A stretch of DNA of 64,000 nucleotides from Phymorhynchus buccinoides (GCA_017654935.2 CM065689.1:60916600-60980599), one strand, 5' to 3'; positions 45,601 through 58,399 are shown, counted from the stretch's first letter. The notes: generated from the sequence alone by a model not told the origin. Numbers and translations are program-made.

Positions 45601-48600
45601 AGGCTATGTAAACTAAAACACTACTACTCAAAAACTGCTGCACATCAGCAGCCGTTCATTAGTTTAGGCTATGTTAAGGAAACATCATCAAAAGCATCAA
45701 CATCAACCGTTCACTAGATTAGGTTATGAAAACTAAAACATGAGTACTACTCAAAGGCTCATGCACACTACTATCATCCAGTCAGTAGTTTAGGTTTTGT
45801 TAAAATGACATTACCAAGAGCATCAGCAGCAGCAGCAGCCGTTCGGTAGTTTAGGCTATGTAAACAAAACTCCACTACACAAAGATTGCTGCTCATCATC
45901 ATCATCATGTCGTTTGGTAGTTTAGGTTATGTAAACTAAAATGCTACTACTCAAAGGTTGTTGAATATTATCATCATCCGTTCAGTAGATTAGGCTATGT
46001 CAAGATGATATCATCAAGAGCGTTGTCTTCATCAACCGTTCAGTAGTTTGGGCTATGTCAAGGTGACATCTCCAAGAGCATCATTGTCATCATCAGTCGT
46101 TCAGTAGTTTGGGTTATGTAAATGAAAACGCTACTACTCAAAGGCTGCTGTGCTTAATCTTAATCCGTTCACTGGTTTAGGCTATGTCAAGATGGCATTA
46201 CCAAAAGCATCATCATCGTCAGCCATTCAGTAGTTTAGGTTATGTAAACTAAAACATTACTACTTCTCAAAGATTGCTGCACATCAACATCATCCGTTCA
46301 GATGATTAGGCTAGGTAAGCTAAAACACTACTACTACTCAAAGGTTGCTGCGCATCATCATCATCCATTCAGTAGTTTAGGTTATGTCAAGATGAAATTA
46401 CCAAGAGAATCATCATCATCATCATCATCGTCATCCGTTCAGTTGTTTAGATTGTGTCAACTAAAGCGCTACTACTGCTGAAATGCTGCTGCACATCATC
46501 ATCATCATCCATGTCAAGATGACACTACCAAGAGTATTATCATCATCAACAACCATTCAGTAGCTTAAGTTGTTTAAACTGAAACATTAGAACTACTCAA
46601 AACCGCTGCACATCATCATAATCTGTTCAGTAGTCTAGGCTATGTAAACTAAAACACTAACACTCAAAGGTTGCTGCGCTTCATCATAATCCGTTCAGTA
46701 GTTTAGATTATGTAAACTGAAACACTACTACTCAAAGGTTGCTGCACATCATCAACCGGTCAGTAGTTTAGGCTATGTAAACTAAGCACAAATACTCAAA
46801 GGTTGCTGCGCTTCATCATAATCCGTTCAGTAATTTAGGCTTTGTCAAGGTGTCATCATCGAGAGCATCATCACCAGCTGTTCAGTAGCTTAGACTATGA
46901 AAACTAAAACACTAAAGGCTGATGCGCATCGTCATCATCCGTTCGCTAGTTTAGGCTATGTAAAGATAATGTTGCCAAGAGAATCATCATCACCATTATC
47001 CATTCCGCATTTTAGACTATGTAAACAAAAACACTATTACTCAAAAGTTGCTTCACGTCATCGTCATTCATTCGGTAGTTTAGGGTATGTAAGCTAAAAC
47101 GCTATTAATCAAAGGCTGTTGTACATTATCATCATCCGTTCAGTAGTTTAGGCTATGTAAACGAAAACACTACTACTCAAAGGCTGCTACACGTTATCAT
47201 CTTCCGTTTGGTAGTTTAGGTTTTTGTAAAGATAATATCAGCAAGAGCATCATCATCATCATCAACCGTTTGGTAGCTTAGGATATATATACACAAAAAC
47301 AATACTGCTACTCAAAGCTGTTGTGCATTATTATCATCCATTCAGTAGTTTAGGATATGTCAAGACTACATCGTCAAGAGCATCATCAGCAGTCGTTCAC
47401 AAGTTTAGGCTATGGAAACGAAAACGCTATTACCGCTCAAAGGCTGATGTGCATCATCATCATCATCATCCTTCCATTAGTTTAGGCTATGCAAAAACTA
47501 GGTTTTGTAAAGGTAACATCACCAAGAGCATCAGCACCAACAGCAGCAGCCGTTGACAAGTTTAGGCTATGTAAACGAAAACACTACTACCGCTCAAAGG
47601 CTGATGCGCATAATCATCATCATGCTTTCATTAGCTTAGGCTATGTAAAAAAACTAGGTTTTGTAAAGGTAACATCACCAAGATCATCAGCACTGTCATC
47701 AGTCATTTAGTACTTTAGGCTATGTAAACGAAAATGCCGCTACTCAAAGGTTGCTGCGCATAATCATCATCCATTCACTAGTTTAGGTTTTATAAAGGTA
47801 ACATCACCAAGAGCATCATCATCATCAACAGTCGTACACGAGATTAGGCTATGTAAACGAAAATGCTACTACCACTCAAAGGCTGCTGCGCATCATCATC
47901 ATCATCCTTTCACTAGTTTAGGCTATGCATAAGCTAGGTTTTGTAAAGGTAACATCACCAAGAGCATCATTAGCAGCAGCAGCAGTCATTCACTAGTTCA
48001 GGCTACGTACACGAAAACACGACTACCACTCAAAGGCTGCTGCGCATCATCATCATCATACTTTCACTAGTTTAGGCAATGTAAAATAAAACACTACTGC
48101 TACTCAAAGGCTGCTTATCATCATCCATTCAGTAGTTTAGGTTATATCAAGGTAACATCATCATCACTGTCATCAGTCATTTAGTACTTTAGGCTATGTA
48201 AACGAAAATGCCGCTACTCAAAGGTTGTTGCGCATAATCATCATCCGTTCACTAGCTTAGGTTTTGTAAAGGTAACATCACCAAGAGCATCAGCAGCAGC
48301 AGCAGCAGTCGTTCACAAGTTTAGGTCATGTAAACGAAAACACGACTACCACTCAAAGGCTGCTGCGCATCATCATCATCATCATCCTTTCACCGGTTTA
48401 GGCTATGTAAACAAAACCCCTACTACTCAAAGGTTGTTGAACATCATCATCATCCGTTCAGTAGTTTGGGCTTGTCAAGGTGACATCATCAAGAGCATTG
48501 TCTTCATCAACTGTTCAATAGTTTAGGCTATGTAAATGAAAATGCCACTACTCAAAGGTTGCTGCGCATAATCATCATCCGTTCACTAGCTTAGGTTGTG

Positions 48601-48702
48601 TAAAGGAAACATCACCAAGATCAGCAGCATCAGCAGTCATCCAGTAGCTTAGGCTATGTAAACAAAAAACGTGACTACCACTCAAAGGTTGCTACGCATC
48701 AT

Positions 48703-48743
<41 letters not shown>

Positions 48744-51709
48744 GCAGCCGTTTGGTAGTTTAGGCTACGTAAACTAAAATGCTACTACTCAAAGGTTGTT
48801 GAACATCATCATCATCATCCATTCAGTAGTTTGGGCTATGTCAAGATGACATCATCAAGAGCATTGTCATCACGAGCCGTTCAGTAGTTTAGGCTATATA
48901 AAAACTAAAACGCTGCTACGCATTAACATCACCCGCGCTATTCAGTTGTTTAGGCTATGTGAATTGAAACACGACAACTCAAAGGCTGCTGCGCATCGTC
49001 ATCATCCGTTCAGCAGCTTAGGTTATGTCAAAATAACATTACCAAGAGTATCATCATCATCAGTCGTTCAGTAGTTTAGGCTTTGTAAACAAAAACATTA
49101 CTACCACTCAAAGATTGCTGCATGTCAACATCATCAGTACAGTAGTTTAGGCTATGTAAACTAAAACACTAACACTCAAATGTTGCTGTGCTTCATCATA
49201 ATCCGTTCAGTAGCTTAGGTTATTTAAAGTAAAACACTACTACTTAAAGGTTGCTGCACATCATCATCATCATCATCCGTTCAATAGATTAGGTTATATC
49301 AAGGAAACATCGCCAAGAGCATCATCATCATCAGCTGTTCAGTAGTTTAGGCTATGTAAGCTAAAACATGACTGCGACTCAAAGGCTGCTGCGCATTATC
49401 ATCAGCCGTTCAGTAGTTTAGGCTATGCAAAGGTAACATCACCAATATCATCATCAGCAGTTGTTCAGTAGTTTAGGCTATGTAAACGAAAACGCTACTG
49501 CTACTCAAAGACTGCTAATCATCATCCATTCGGTAGTTTAGGCTATGTCAAGGTGACATCATCGAGAGCATCAGCAGCAGCAGCAGCAGCAATATCCATT
49601 TAGTATTTTAAGCTATGTAAAGATAACATTGCCAAGAGCATCATCATTGTCATCAACCATTCAGTAGTTTAGACTATGTAAACTAAAACGTTACTACTAC
49701 TCCTCAAAGGTTGTTGCACACAGTGTTCTTCTTCTTCTCCCAAACAATCAATAAAGCGTAAGGAGCCTGATGTAGAAAATGCTGACGCATTGACAGCCGT
49801 CAGCTTATTAGTAGGAAGAGAGGTAATCAATACTGACACCTTCAATGTTGCTTAAACAGACCCTGGTGTTTCGTGTCTATCATCATAACTTGTTTACTAT
49901 CAACCAACAATGTAAAAACGTGTAAATTAAAGTGGCAGCAACAACATTCAACATCTTCATCTCTATGTTCTCACCTAATTTAACAAAGATAACTTTTTTT
50001 AAACAAAGTCATCCTCAAAGTGCATTAAACAACCAAACAAAAATGTGTTTGTAACTACAAGCAATCCTCTTCCTCATTATTCTCCTTGTTATCATCATCA
50101 TGCTGGCAGAAATCTCTTTAATACCCCACTAAAAAAGTCAACTAAACGTGAATAAAGAATAAAACCACCTTTGTTTGAGTCTGAACTAGAATGTTCTTCT
50201 TTCTTTACCTTCACTCCACTGACTGTCTATTTTTGTTTTATTCCTTGACTGTCTTTCTGTCTCTTCTCTCTTGATAGGATGTGTGTGCCTATGTCAAAGA
50301 CTGTGTCCACATGCGTGTGTCAGTGTTTGTATGCATGTAATAAGTATTGATATCATGTTGATTTCCGTCTGTCTGTCTTCCCTTCCATGTCTTCCCCTAT
50401 AATGTACCCAACCCTTTCTTAACTACAGGTGGTAGTAAAAAGGTCACCCGCCTCATCTTCTATCTTCATTCTTTTATACAGTGTCACTAGCAAAAAACAC
50501 ACACACAAAAAACAACAACAACTCAGCAGTAATAAAACCCAGTGTCTGCCATAAACAATACCTTCATGCAAAGGTCAATCACCGGAGGAACTCGCTTTTG
50601 CGCTGAATGGGAAGAAAAAACAACAACCCAGGGACAGGTTCATGACCTTGCGGGTCACTATAACCTTTTCGTGTCAGTCACCTTCGACCTTGACCTCATT
50701 TGCATACGACCCTGAGTGCGTGCCAAGGTTGGTTGAAAAAACAAAACATGTGTTCTCTGTTTTCAAGATAAGGTGTCTGAGATTTAGGTTTATCCCTCTG
50801 TTTTAATGTTGTTGCTTAAACAGACCCTGGTGTTTTTGTGTCTATCATCATAACTTGTTCACTATCAACCAACACTTTCAACTGTGTGATTTGTTTTTTA
50901 ACAGCAACATTCATCATCATCTTTACCTCTATTCTCATCTAGTTTCATAAAGAACATTTTTAATTGATTGTCATCCTCAAATTGAACAAAACATGTATAG
51001 TTGTATTTGTCATTACAAGCAAAACAATCATCATCATCATCATCACGCTGACAGAAATCTCTTTAATACAAACAAAAAAAAGTCAAATAAAAGGAAATAA
51101 TAAATAAAACAACTTTTGTTTGAGTTTAAACCAGAATGTTCTTCTTTCTTTACCTTCAGTCCACTGACTGTCTATTTTTGTTTTATTCCTTGACTGTCTT
51201 TCTGTCTTGATAAAATGTGTGATTGTGTCTGCATGCGTGTGTATGTGTTTGTATGCGTGTAAAAAGTATTGATTCTATTTTGCTTTCTGTCTGTATGCCT
51301 GTCCCTTTCCAAGTCTTTCCCCTTCTCCCGGCTATAATATATTCAACCTTTCTTTACTACGGGTGGTGGTAAAAGGTCACTCGCCTCATCTTCTATCTAC
51401 ATTTATAATATCAACAGTGGTGCGAGCAACAACAACAACAACAAAAAAGTAGTAATACAACCATGGGTGTTCCATAAAAAAACAACCTACCTTCCTGCAA
51501 AGGTCAATCAATACCGCTTGCGTATCACCGGAGGAACTCCCTCTTGCGCGCAGATAGGAGAGGGAAAACAACAAGCCAGGGACAGGTTCATGACCTTGCG
51601 GGTCACTATGACCTTTTAATGTCAGTCACCTTCGTCCTTGACCTCATTTGCATACAACCTTGAGCACGCGCCAAGGTCAACACGGGACGATCTACCGAGT
51701 ATAAACTAC
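42610..51709. mobile_element. Giant foldback element (block R copy 2)
   Basis: Same element as 19075-28177, with TCACAGCA duplications at 42602-42609 and 51710-51717, left arm 42610-45576 and right arm 48748-51709. Sharing the identical insertion site and target duplication with copy 1 means insertion preceded the split between the two copies. The inner tandem array shows only scattered base and short-unit differences from copy 1. Confidence 0.88.
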
Positions 51710-51717
51710 TCACAGCA

Positions 51718-52447
51718 TAGATGATTCAATTCGATGATGGATGCTGCAATCCTTGAATCGAAAGAAATATTCCTTTTTGGTGATTTCAATATTGATCTAG
51801 CATTGTCCGGGACTAAATGGAAACAAATGTATGCACTGTATGGACTAGAACAATTAATTGACATTCCAACTCGTATCACCGATCATTCAAAAACTGTAAT
51901 CGACCACATTTATGTTACCAGTAAAGCCAATATTATAGAAACGTCTTCTGTACAAACCTGTTGTAGTGACCATTCCTCTGTTTGCATAAAATGGATGAAA
52001 AATTCCTAAGTCTGGCCATAAAGAAATATTTTACAGGTGCTTTAGGAGTTTTGACCAAAATTCTTTTCCACTTGATTTACTTAACTCGGATTTAGATTAT
52101 GTGTATCAAATTAGAGACCCCGACGAAGCAGTTGATTTTTGGATTAATAAATTTCAAGAAATATATGACCGACAAGCCCCCTTAGTTAAAAAGAGAGTTA
52201 AACACACCAGAAAACCCCCTTGGATATCTAGTGATATTGAGAATGAAGGGTATAGAAGAGATAACTTACTAAATTCAAAAGACAAACAGGCTTCATCTCA
52301 GAATCAAAAAACAATCTGGAAAGCTATTAATCTTTTGACTAATAAAAACTATAATAATGCAGACCAAAAATTTTTTTAATTTTTTTTGGAACACGGAACA
52401 TTACTCAAGGCTAACGTTAACTGGTTTTGTTTCTGAGGTTCACAAAT
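51718..52447 (+). pseudogene. Endonuclease C-terminal half and linker (block R copy 2)
   Basis: Equivalent of 28186-28915, with GDFNIDL, SDHSSV and KPPWISSDI. The T-run near 52375 shifts the frame slightly differently from copy 1. Confidence 0.8.
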
Positions 52448-52571
52448 AAAGACACTGGACACAGAAAAGCTTTATCAAAGCAAACTATTCTGCATTTCAA
52501 ATGCACTAACTTTTCAGTCCTTCAGAGTAGGGGTACGGAGCTGGCTATTCACTGAGATTTTTCTTTCATGC

Positions 52572-52598
<27 letters not shown>
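52384..52598 (+). repeat. About 190-bp repeat ending in (TA)n (copy b)
   Basis: Equivalent of 28852-29066. Here it reads GGGGTACGG, like the copies at 57.9-58.9 kb, whereas copy a has GGGGTAGGG. Confidence 0.85.
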
Positions 52599-52602
<4 letters not shown>

Positions 52603-53304
52603 GGTTTGTGTGTGAGATTAAAATTGAAATTATGAAGGGGAAAGGAACTTTTTGAACAGATGAGTCTTAAGGCCAGACTTGAATGCAGACAGGGACAAAG
52701 CGGACCGGAGGTAGAAGGGGAGCGCTTTGGGTGCGCTTGGGTTCAGTTGCTTGAATGTTCTATTTTAATATTTGAGCTGTGATCTTATTTATTCACTGTT
52801 TATGTTTTACGTGCCACCACAGATGTATATCCATATTTTTTGGACAATAAATTGTGTGACTTGTGACTTGTGTGTTCAATTGGTATTTTACATACCACAG
52901 TGGAAAATGCGTTTTCTCGAAATAACTTATTGTCAAGTACCATAATCAAGGATGTAGAAGAAAATGTGTATGCTTGTCGATTCTATTTTACAGAACATAG
53001 CAACGGTTGTATGTGTGTCTAACATCAGCTGCCTTATCAAAATGATGCGTGATACTTGACTGGCAATCCAAGACACAGAATATGGCGAATGGGACTGAAC
53101 ATGCAGTTTAATGAACCATGAATTATTCTTTGTAGAACTTGTATTCTGTTGTGTTTCAAAATAGAAAGCCAGAACTGTAGATATTTATGTTTTTTGATTC
53201 ATCGGAACCATAACAATTCAAGCATAAAAATGAGCTCAGGCACGGGTATCACGCTTTGACTGTCTAAAATGGTTTACCTACTTTTATCGTGGTGTTCTCT
53301 ACAC

Positions 53305-53879
53305 ATGGCTCTATAGACACAGGGCACAGTGACCTCATCGTAATGTCCACTGACCTTTGTCCTCATCGTAATGTCCACTGACCTTTGTCCTGGTGTTCTC
53401 TCCACATGGCCTTGTAGAAGCATGGCACAGTGACCTCATCGTAATGTCCACTGACCTTTGACCTGGTGTTCTCTCCACATGGCCTTGTAGAAGCATGGCA
53501 CATTGACCTCATCGTAATGTCCACTGACCTTTGTCTTGGTGTTCTCTCCACATGGCTTTATAGACAAAGGGCACAGTGACCTCATCGTAATGACCTTTGA
53601 CCTGGTGTTCTCTCCATATGGCTTTATAGACACAGGGCACAGTGACCTCATCGTAATGACCACTGACCTTTGATCTGGTGTTCTCTCCACATGGCTTTAT
53701 AGACAAAGGGCACAGTGACCTCATCGTAATGTCCACTGACCTTTGACCTGGTGTTCTCCATATGGCTTTATAGACAAAGGGCACAGTGACCTCATCGTAA
53801 TGTCCACTGACCTTTGACCTTTTGTTCTCTCCACATGGCTTTATAGACACAGGGCACAGTGATCTCATCGTAATGTTCC
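53305..53879 (-). repeat. 73-bp minisatellite (block R copy 2)
   Basis: Same nine-unit array as 29771-30345, with no unit gain or loss that I can see, including the four perfect TGACCTTTGACCT motifs. Confidence 0.88.
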
Positions 53880-53986
53880 AGACGTAAGCCAGCCTGTTGT
53901 ACAGCAGACCCCTGTCTCTCAAAGGGACTCTTCATCTGGGCTTCGTCTCGGATGCACATTTTCGCTGTACAGCCTTCAAACTCTTC
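53812..53986 (-). CDS. Penultimate coding exon, methyltransferase-like protein (- strand, block R copy 2)
   Basis: Equivalent of 30278-30452 with the same borders and phase. Beyond it (53987-64000) only transposon sequence is seen, so any upstream exons lie outside the window or do not exist. Confidence 0.58.
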
Positions 53987-54048
53987 CTAAAAATGAATAA
54001 ATATAATTGTGATGCGATTTTAGCTGTACAGAGAACCCCAACTCTCCC

Positions 54049-54258
54049 TTTTCACAAACTTCTTCTTCTTCTTCTCTGTTCCCAGGCCATGCTTATATTC
54101 TTTAGAGCAGTTCTGGGGCCGAGGTGCACTGTCTTCCGCAGCGTATCGATGGTTCTCCAGAACTTTTCTTGAAACACGTTCCCCTCTGGCCAGGTTTGAT
54201 AACGGATGTCATGGTATGTTGGACAATCTTGAATAATGTGCTCCAGGGGAAGTAACCC
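54049..54258 (-). pseudogene. C-terminal end of a non-LTR ORF2 (block R copy 2)
   Basis: Equivalent of 30515-30724 (HIIQDCPTYHDIRYQTWPEG), followed at 54259-54393 by the CCCAAAWGAGCGC motifs. Confidence 0.7.
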
Positions 54259-54530
54259 AAAAGGGCGCATTTTGGCAAATGACGATTTGGGCGCATAGCC
54301 CAAATGAGTGCGGGTGGTCGTATCCCATATGAGCGCGTATCAGTCCTACAAGGCCGATATACGTATGTCCCAAAAGAGCGCATCTCAATCATAATTCTTT
54401 AATTTCAAAATCTACGAGAAAACAGCACATAAAAGAATTCCCCCCTAACCCTAACCTTACTATCTGCTAATAGACTAGAAAACACGCGCTCATATGGGCT
54501 ATGCACTGTTTTGGGAATCGCCGGCTCCAG

Positions 54531-54550
54531 GGTCTAGTCTGTATTTCTGC

Positions 54551-54628
<78 letters not shown>

Positions 54629-54725
54629 CAGCGTGTCATTCCTGAAGAAGAGAGGACACCCTCTTGAAAGCTTGAATTAAAATTGGAACGACCACGGATT
54701 TGTTGTAGTTTTCTTTATTTTTGTG

Positions 54726-54782
<57 letters not shown>
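54531..54782 (+). mobile_element. PLE-type tail: (CT)n, hairpin with GAAAGCTT, (TA)n
   Basis: First sequence beyond block R. (CT)n at 54557-54625 leads to CCTGAAGAAGAGAGGACACC CTCTT hairpin sequence and GAAAGCTTGAA (about 54643-54675), then GGATTTGTTGTAGTTTTCTT and a long (TA)n from 54728. The order hairpin, GAAAGCTT, GGATTTGTTGT, TTTCTT, (TA)n is shared with the ends of both PLEs in this window, so this is probably the 3' end of another PLE copy in + orientation. Confidence 0.6.
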
Positions 54783-54786
<4 letters not shown>

Positions 54787-55497
54787 TGAAGAAAAAAAAA
54801 AAAAAAATCCTTTGTAAGTTCTAATTTTTTATCCAAGCTTTCGAGGGAGTAACCCCTCTTTTTCAAGGTACAGAACTGACAAAGGTAGAAACACCACGTA
54901 AAAAAGACTTATGACGTAGAACGATGACATTACATAGAAACTAAGCCAACTAAAATGACGTATCCTTAAATTTTATCATTGCCTTGTCAACAGTCCCCCC
55001 CCCCCCACCCCCCCCCCCCCAACACACACATATCACCCTCTCCCTACCCTCTCTCCTCTCTCTATAAAAAGTGAAAATGTAGGATAAGTCGATACAATTA
55101 TGAAAATTGAAGTGACAATTAAACCCTATTTAATGAAGATATGTTTCTTCTAAATTAAAACCAATAATTATGCTAAAACTAAAGACACGATTTGTTTATC
55201 AACAAAAGGTATTATTAGGACTGAGCAAAAAGTCTATGACTCTAGTGAATGGAGTGACGTAGAAAAGCAATGAATGGATGACGCAAGTTTTGAATGACGT
55301 GATGGTATGACGAAATAGGCGGCACACTTGTTCTGAATGAAACGACGTACATGATCTATCTTTTTATCTCTTCACCATCTTCTTCCCTATCCCCTACTCC
55401 TCAAATATCCTCCCCCACTACCATCCTCACTCCCACCCTCACCCCCCCCCCTTTTATTTTCCAACCTTCTCTCAACCCTCCCCTCCCCCTATCCTGC

Positions 55498-55528
<31 letters not shown>

Positions 55529-55603
55529 ACAACCCCCTTATGTTTCCGTGTTCGCCTTTTTTGGCCATCACGTTTTCTTTTTCTTTTCATTTTGTTGTTG
55601 ATT

Positions 55604-56395
55604 TCACTTTGTCTTGTCGTTCAGTCCAGTTGGATGTTCTGATCTTAGTTTATGCATCCAGAACTTCTCCCGCTCCTCCCTACGCTTCCTGTCATCCAGG
55701 AACTGCTTTTCAATGGGCAGACACCTCATGTCCTGCAGGCAGTGGTCTGGCTGGTTAAAGTGCAGAGTCACCAGGGTTCCCACGTTCTGCCTGATGTGGC
55801 TCCTGTGTAGAGCAAAGCGAGTCTTCAGGCTGTTGCCCGTCTCCCCAATGTATTGTGACCTGGGGCATTTCCGGCAATACAACAAATACACAACGTTAGA
55901 CGTTGTGCATGTCATATGGTGCCGGATATGGAAGGATTCCCCAGTCACAGCACTGGAGAAGCAGGTGGCCTCCTGAAGATGCTCGCGACAGGTGACACAC
56001 ATCTTGGCACACCTGAGAACTCCTGGCGCTTGGCTGCTGTCTACGTGTGGAGGAATGACTGATGGCATGAGAAGGGCTCGCAGATTTTTGGGGTTTCTTT
56101 CTCCAACGACCGGCAACTCAGGAAGAGCCCTCTTCATGACCTGGTTACGATGGAGTGCCACTTGTTGCTCCCTCAGCCATTTCCTGAGTGGTGGGTTCGC
56201 AGGATTATGCGTGATCACAAAGGGAACTCTATGGCACTCCTTCCCAACCCTGTATTTGAGAAGCTCCTCCCGAGGTACTGTGCTGACCCTTCTCGTGGCA
56301 TCAGTGAGGACAGCCTGTTTGTAGCCTCTGCATCTCAGCGAATCCATGATTTCACGGCTACGCTGAGTGAAATCCTGGTCTGCAGAACAGAGGCG
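55604..56395 (-). CDS. PLE 1 GIY-YIG endonuclease region
   Basis: Open from the codon after the TGA at 56396-56398 to a stop at 55604; the first Met is at 56347. Counting from that Met, a CVTC zinc-binding pair lies near 117-120, then the GIY-YIG nuclease: VVYLLYC (152-158), QYIGET (165-170), R177 and a conserved Glu near 230 (REEREKFW), ending HPTGLNDKTK as in many PLEs. This domain nicks the target DNA for PLE insertion. It is in the same frame as the RT block, so the two were one polyprotein before the stop arose. The nuclease motifs look intact. A separate protein would need internal initiation, for which I see no evidence. Confidence 0.88.
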   Translation of the reverse strand, partial: RLCSADQDFTQRSREIMDSLRCRGYKQAVLTDATRRVSTVPREELLKYRVGKECHRVPFVITHNPANPPLRKWLREQQVALHRNQVMKRALPELPVVGERNPKNLRALLMPSVIPPHVDSSQAPGVLRCAKMCVTCREHLQEATCFSSAVTGESFHIRHHMTCTTSNVVYLLYCRKCPRSQYIGETGNSLKTRFALHRSHIRQNVGTLVTLHFNQPDHCLQDMRCLPIEKQFLDDRKRREEREKFWMHKLRSEHPTGLNDKTK

Positions 56396-57877
56396 TCATA
56401 CTCGCAAGAGTTGGCTATAGGGAATATTATCCCGGCAGTGTCGTGGATGACAGGAAGAATGGGGGAGGTACGCTCTTTTGTCTGTTGCCTTAGTATGCAA
56501 GTCTGTTTGCAGGAAGTTGTTCTTCTTTTTCACCATGATGTCTAGGAAGGGCAACTCCTCCAAAGACACTTCCATTGTGAACTTGATAGTTGGATGGAAA
56601 TTGTTGAGATGGTCACGGAAGATGTCCAGCTGCTGTTGTGTGCCCATCCACAACATCAGGATATCGTCAATAAAGCGTTTCCAAAAGTTGGTATCAATGG
56701 GAACTGGGCTGGCTGCCAGTAGCTTTTCCTCCAACCAGCCCATGAAGAGGATGGCAACTGAAGGGGCGGCTGGTGTACCCATGGCTGTACCATGAGTTTG
56801 GTGGTACACCTTCCCCTCGAAGGTGAAGAAGTTCTTTTCAATCACGTGTCGCACAACCTCTATCACAGAGCTGATTGGAGGAGAGTCTGGAGATGGTAAC
56901 ACTGACATGAAATGGCGGATTGCTTCGTACATTTCCTCGTGGGGAATGTTTGTATAGAGTCCCACCACGTCAATTGTTACTAGCTTTACCTCAGGGTCAA
57001 ACGGTCCGTAGGTCTCGTTCCAATGTTTAATGATATTCAGAACATGGGTGGAGTCTTTGATGTAAGACGGCAGACTGGTGACTAGAGGTTGTAGCCAGCT
57101 GTCTACCAGTTTCGACAGGTTTTCCGTGGGACCATTGCACCCCGAGACGATAGGGCGGCCTGGTGGCTGGGTGAGGGACTTATGCACCTTAGGGAGGTGG
57201 TAAAACTGGGGAGTTCTCACAGATTTCACATTCACCAATGCCCAATCGCGTGTGGTGTCGTTGATAACGTTGGTTTGATGGAGGCGTTGGACTAGCTTGT
57301 TGGACAGGTCAGCAATCATAGTGGTGGGATCATCCTGCACCTCCTGGTAGTGGACATTGTTGCTGAGTTGTTTCACACCCTCTCCAATGTAGTTGTCGAC
57401 GTCTTGGATAACAACAGCGCCTCCTTTATCAGCACTGCTGATTCTGATTTTACGATCAAGAACTTGCTGTCTCAACTCCCCCAAAGCCTGTCTGTGTTGT
57501 CTCTGAATGTTGCTCCTTGGTCGGTGGATAGTCTGAAAGGACTCAGTCAGATGGATTAGACTGTCACAATAGCTGTCAAGGGAGAGGTTCCTGCCTCTTG
57601 GTGGGGCGTAAAAGTTCTTTTTATAAAATTTAGGAGGCATAGATGGTTCTGGTGTCTCCTCCTCCTCATCGTCATGATGGTGAAGTTCTCTTAATTGCAC
57701 AAGGCGACATCCTTCCTTAACATCTTTCACTAACTGGTCATGATCAAGAGAACGCGGTGTCGGCACAAACTTGGGTCCCAATTGTAACACATGGAGCTGA
57801 TCACGAGTAAGCTCAGTACTGGACAGGTTTATCACTAAATCTGTTATATATATATATACATCTGAAGAAAAAAACAC
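56396..57877 (-). CDS. PLE 1 reverse transcriptase region
   Basis: 493 codons, of which the first dozen or so (VYIYI) are read from the (TA)n tract, so the true N-terminus is missing. The PLE N-terminal block LSSTELTRDQLHVLQLG is at 19-35. The RT follows: SADKGGAVVI (148-157), YHLPKVHK (226-233), GRPIVSGCNGPTENLS (240-255), motif A LVTIDVVGLYTNIP (299-312), HGTAMGTPAAP (362-372), catalytic FIDDILMLW (402-410) and LPFLDIMV (442-449). These residues mark telomerase-related PLE RTs. The frame ends at TGA (56396-56398), but the next codon continues the same frame into the GIY-YIG part; the site is where an Arg codon CGA would be expected, so a C-to-T change is likely. Probably inactive as a whole element. 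Confidence 0.92.
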   Translation of the reverse strand: MFFSSDVYIYITDLVINLSSTELTRDQLHVLQLGPKFVPTPRSLDHDQLVKDVKEGCRLVQLRELHHHDDEEEETPEPSMPPKFYKKNFYAPPRGRNLSLDSYCDSLIHLTESFQTIHRPRSNIQRQHRQALGELRQQVLDRKIRISSADKGGAVVIQDVDNYIGEGVKQLSNNVHYQEVQDDPTTMIADLSNKLVQRLHQTNVINDTTRDWALVNVKSVRTPQFYHLPKVHKSLTQPPGRPIVSGCNGPTENLSKLVDSWLQPLVTSLPSYIKDSTHVLNIIKHWNETYGPFDPEVKLVTIDVVGLYTNIPHEEMYEAIRHFMSVLPSPDSPPISSVIEVVRHVIEKNFFTFEGKVYHQTHGTAMGTPAAPSVAILFMGWLEEKLLAASPVPIDTNFWKRFIDDILMLWMGTQQQLDIFRDHLNNFHPTIKFTMEVSLEELPFLDIMVKKKNNFLQTDLHTKATDKRAYLPHSSCHPRHCRDNIPYSQLLRV

Positions 57878-57955
57878 AACAAATCCTTTGTAAGTACTAA
57901 GTTTACTCCAAGCTTTCGATGGGGTAACCCCTCTTTTTCAAGAAATTATATTATT

Positions 57956-58160
57956 TTTTGAACACGGAACATTACTCAAAGTTAACGTTAACTGGTTTTG
58001 TTTCTGAGGTTCACAAATAAAGACATTGGACACAGAAAAGCTTTATCAAAGCAAACTATTCTGCATTTCAAATGCACTAACTTTTCAGTCCTTCAGAGTA
58101 GGGGTACGGAGCTGGCTATTCACTGAGATTTTTCTTTCATGCTTTTCTTTCATGCTATTT
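57956..58160 (+). repeat. About 190-bp repeat (copy c)
   Basis: Starts TTGAACACGGAACATTACTC right after the PLE 1 end repeat. It ends TTTCTTTCATGC, repeated once, without the long (TA)n. Confidence 0.85.
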
Positions 58161-58399
58161 TTATCCTTAATTTGGATACCATCTCAGTAGTTAGCCCTCC
58201 CTAGTCATGTCTATTAGGTTTTGAAATTAAAATTTCAGAACATTATTATTTTGTTCATTTTACATAAGATTTTTATAAGATTTTTACTATTTCTGGTTTA
58301 ACTTTGTGCTGGTTTGCTTTTATTATGGATTTTCGATTTGATGCAAAGAGGACACCATTCTCTTGTAGAATGTCTTTTTTGCTCGGGTTGGCATCCACT
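58161..58399. other. Non-coding leader ahead of the ribozyme
   Basis: AT-rich DNA with no family recognised. It lies between copies c and d of the 190-bp repeat and may belong to the same element as the ribozyme. Confidence 0.35.

Larger units (their letters stand above)
54783..57942 (-). mobile_element. Penelope-like element 1 with direct end repeats (pseudo-LTRs)
   Basis: The coding strand is -. A block of about 88 bp (reading ACATCTGAAGAAAA, ATCCTTTGTAAGT, CCAAGCTTTCGA, GTAACCCCTCTTTTTCAAG on the + strand) lies at both ends, 54783-54870 and 57856-57942, in the same orientation; each is next to (TA)n. Such pseudo-LTRs are typical of PLEs, which often integrate as tandem or partial-tandem copies. 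Between them lie the RT and GIY-YIG reading frames (55604-57877). The RT frame runs into the (TA)n at its start, so the element is 5'-truncated. A C-run region (54997-55019, 55498-55514) occupies the 3' UTR. Confidence 0.88.

Noticed and set aside
54643..54675. CTGAAGA..hairpin..GAAAGC as a working hammerhead
   Set aside because: No acceptable cleavage triplet or closing stem I; at best a decayed relative, unlike the complete ribozyme at 58424-58472.
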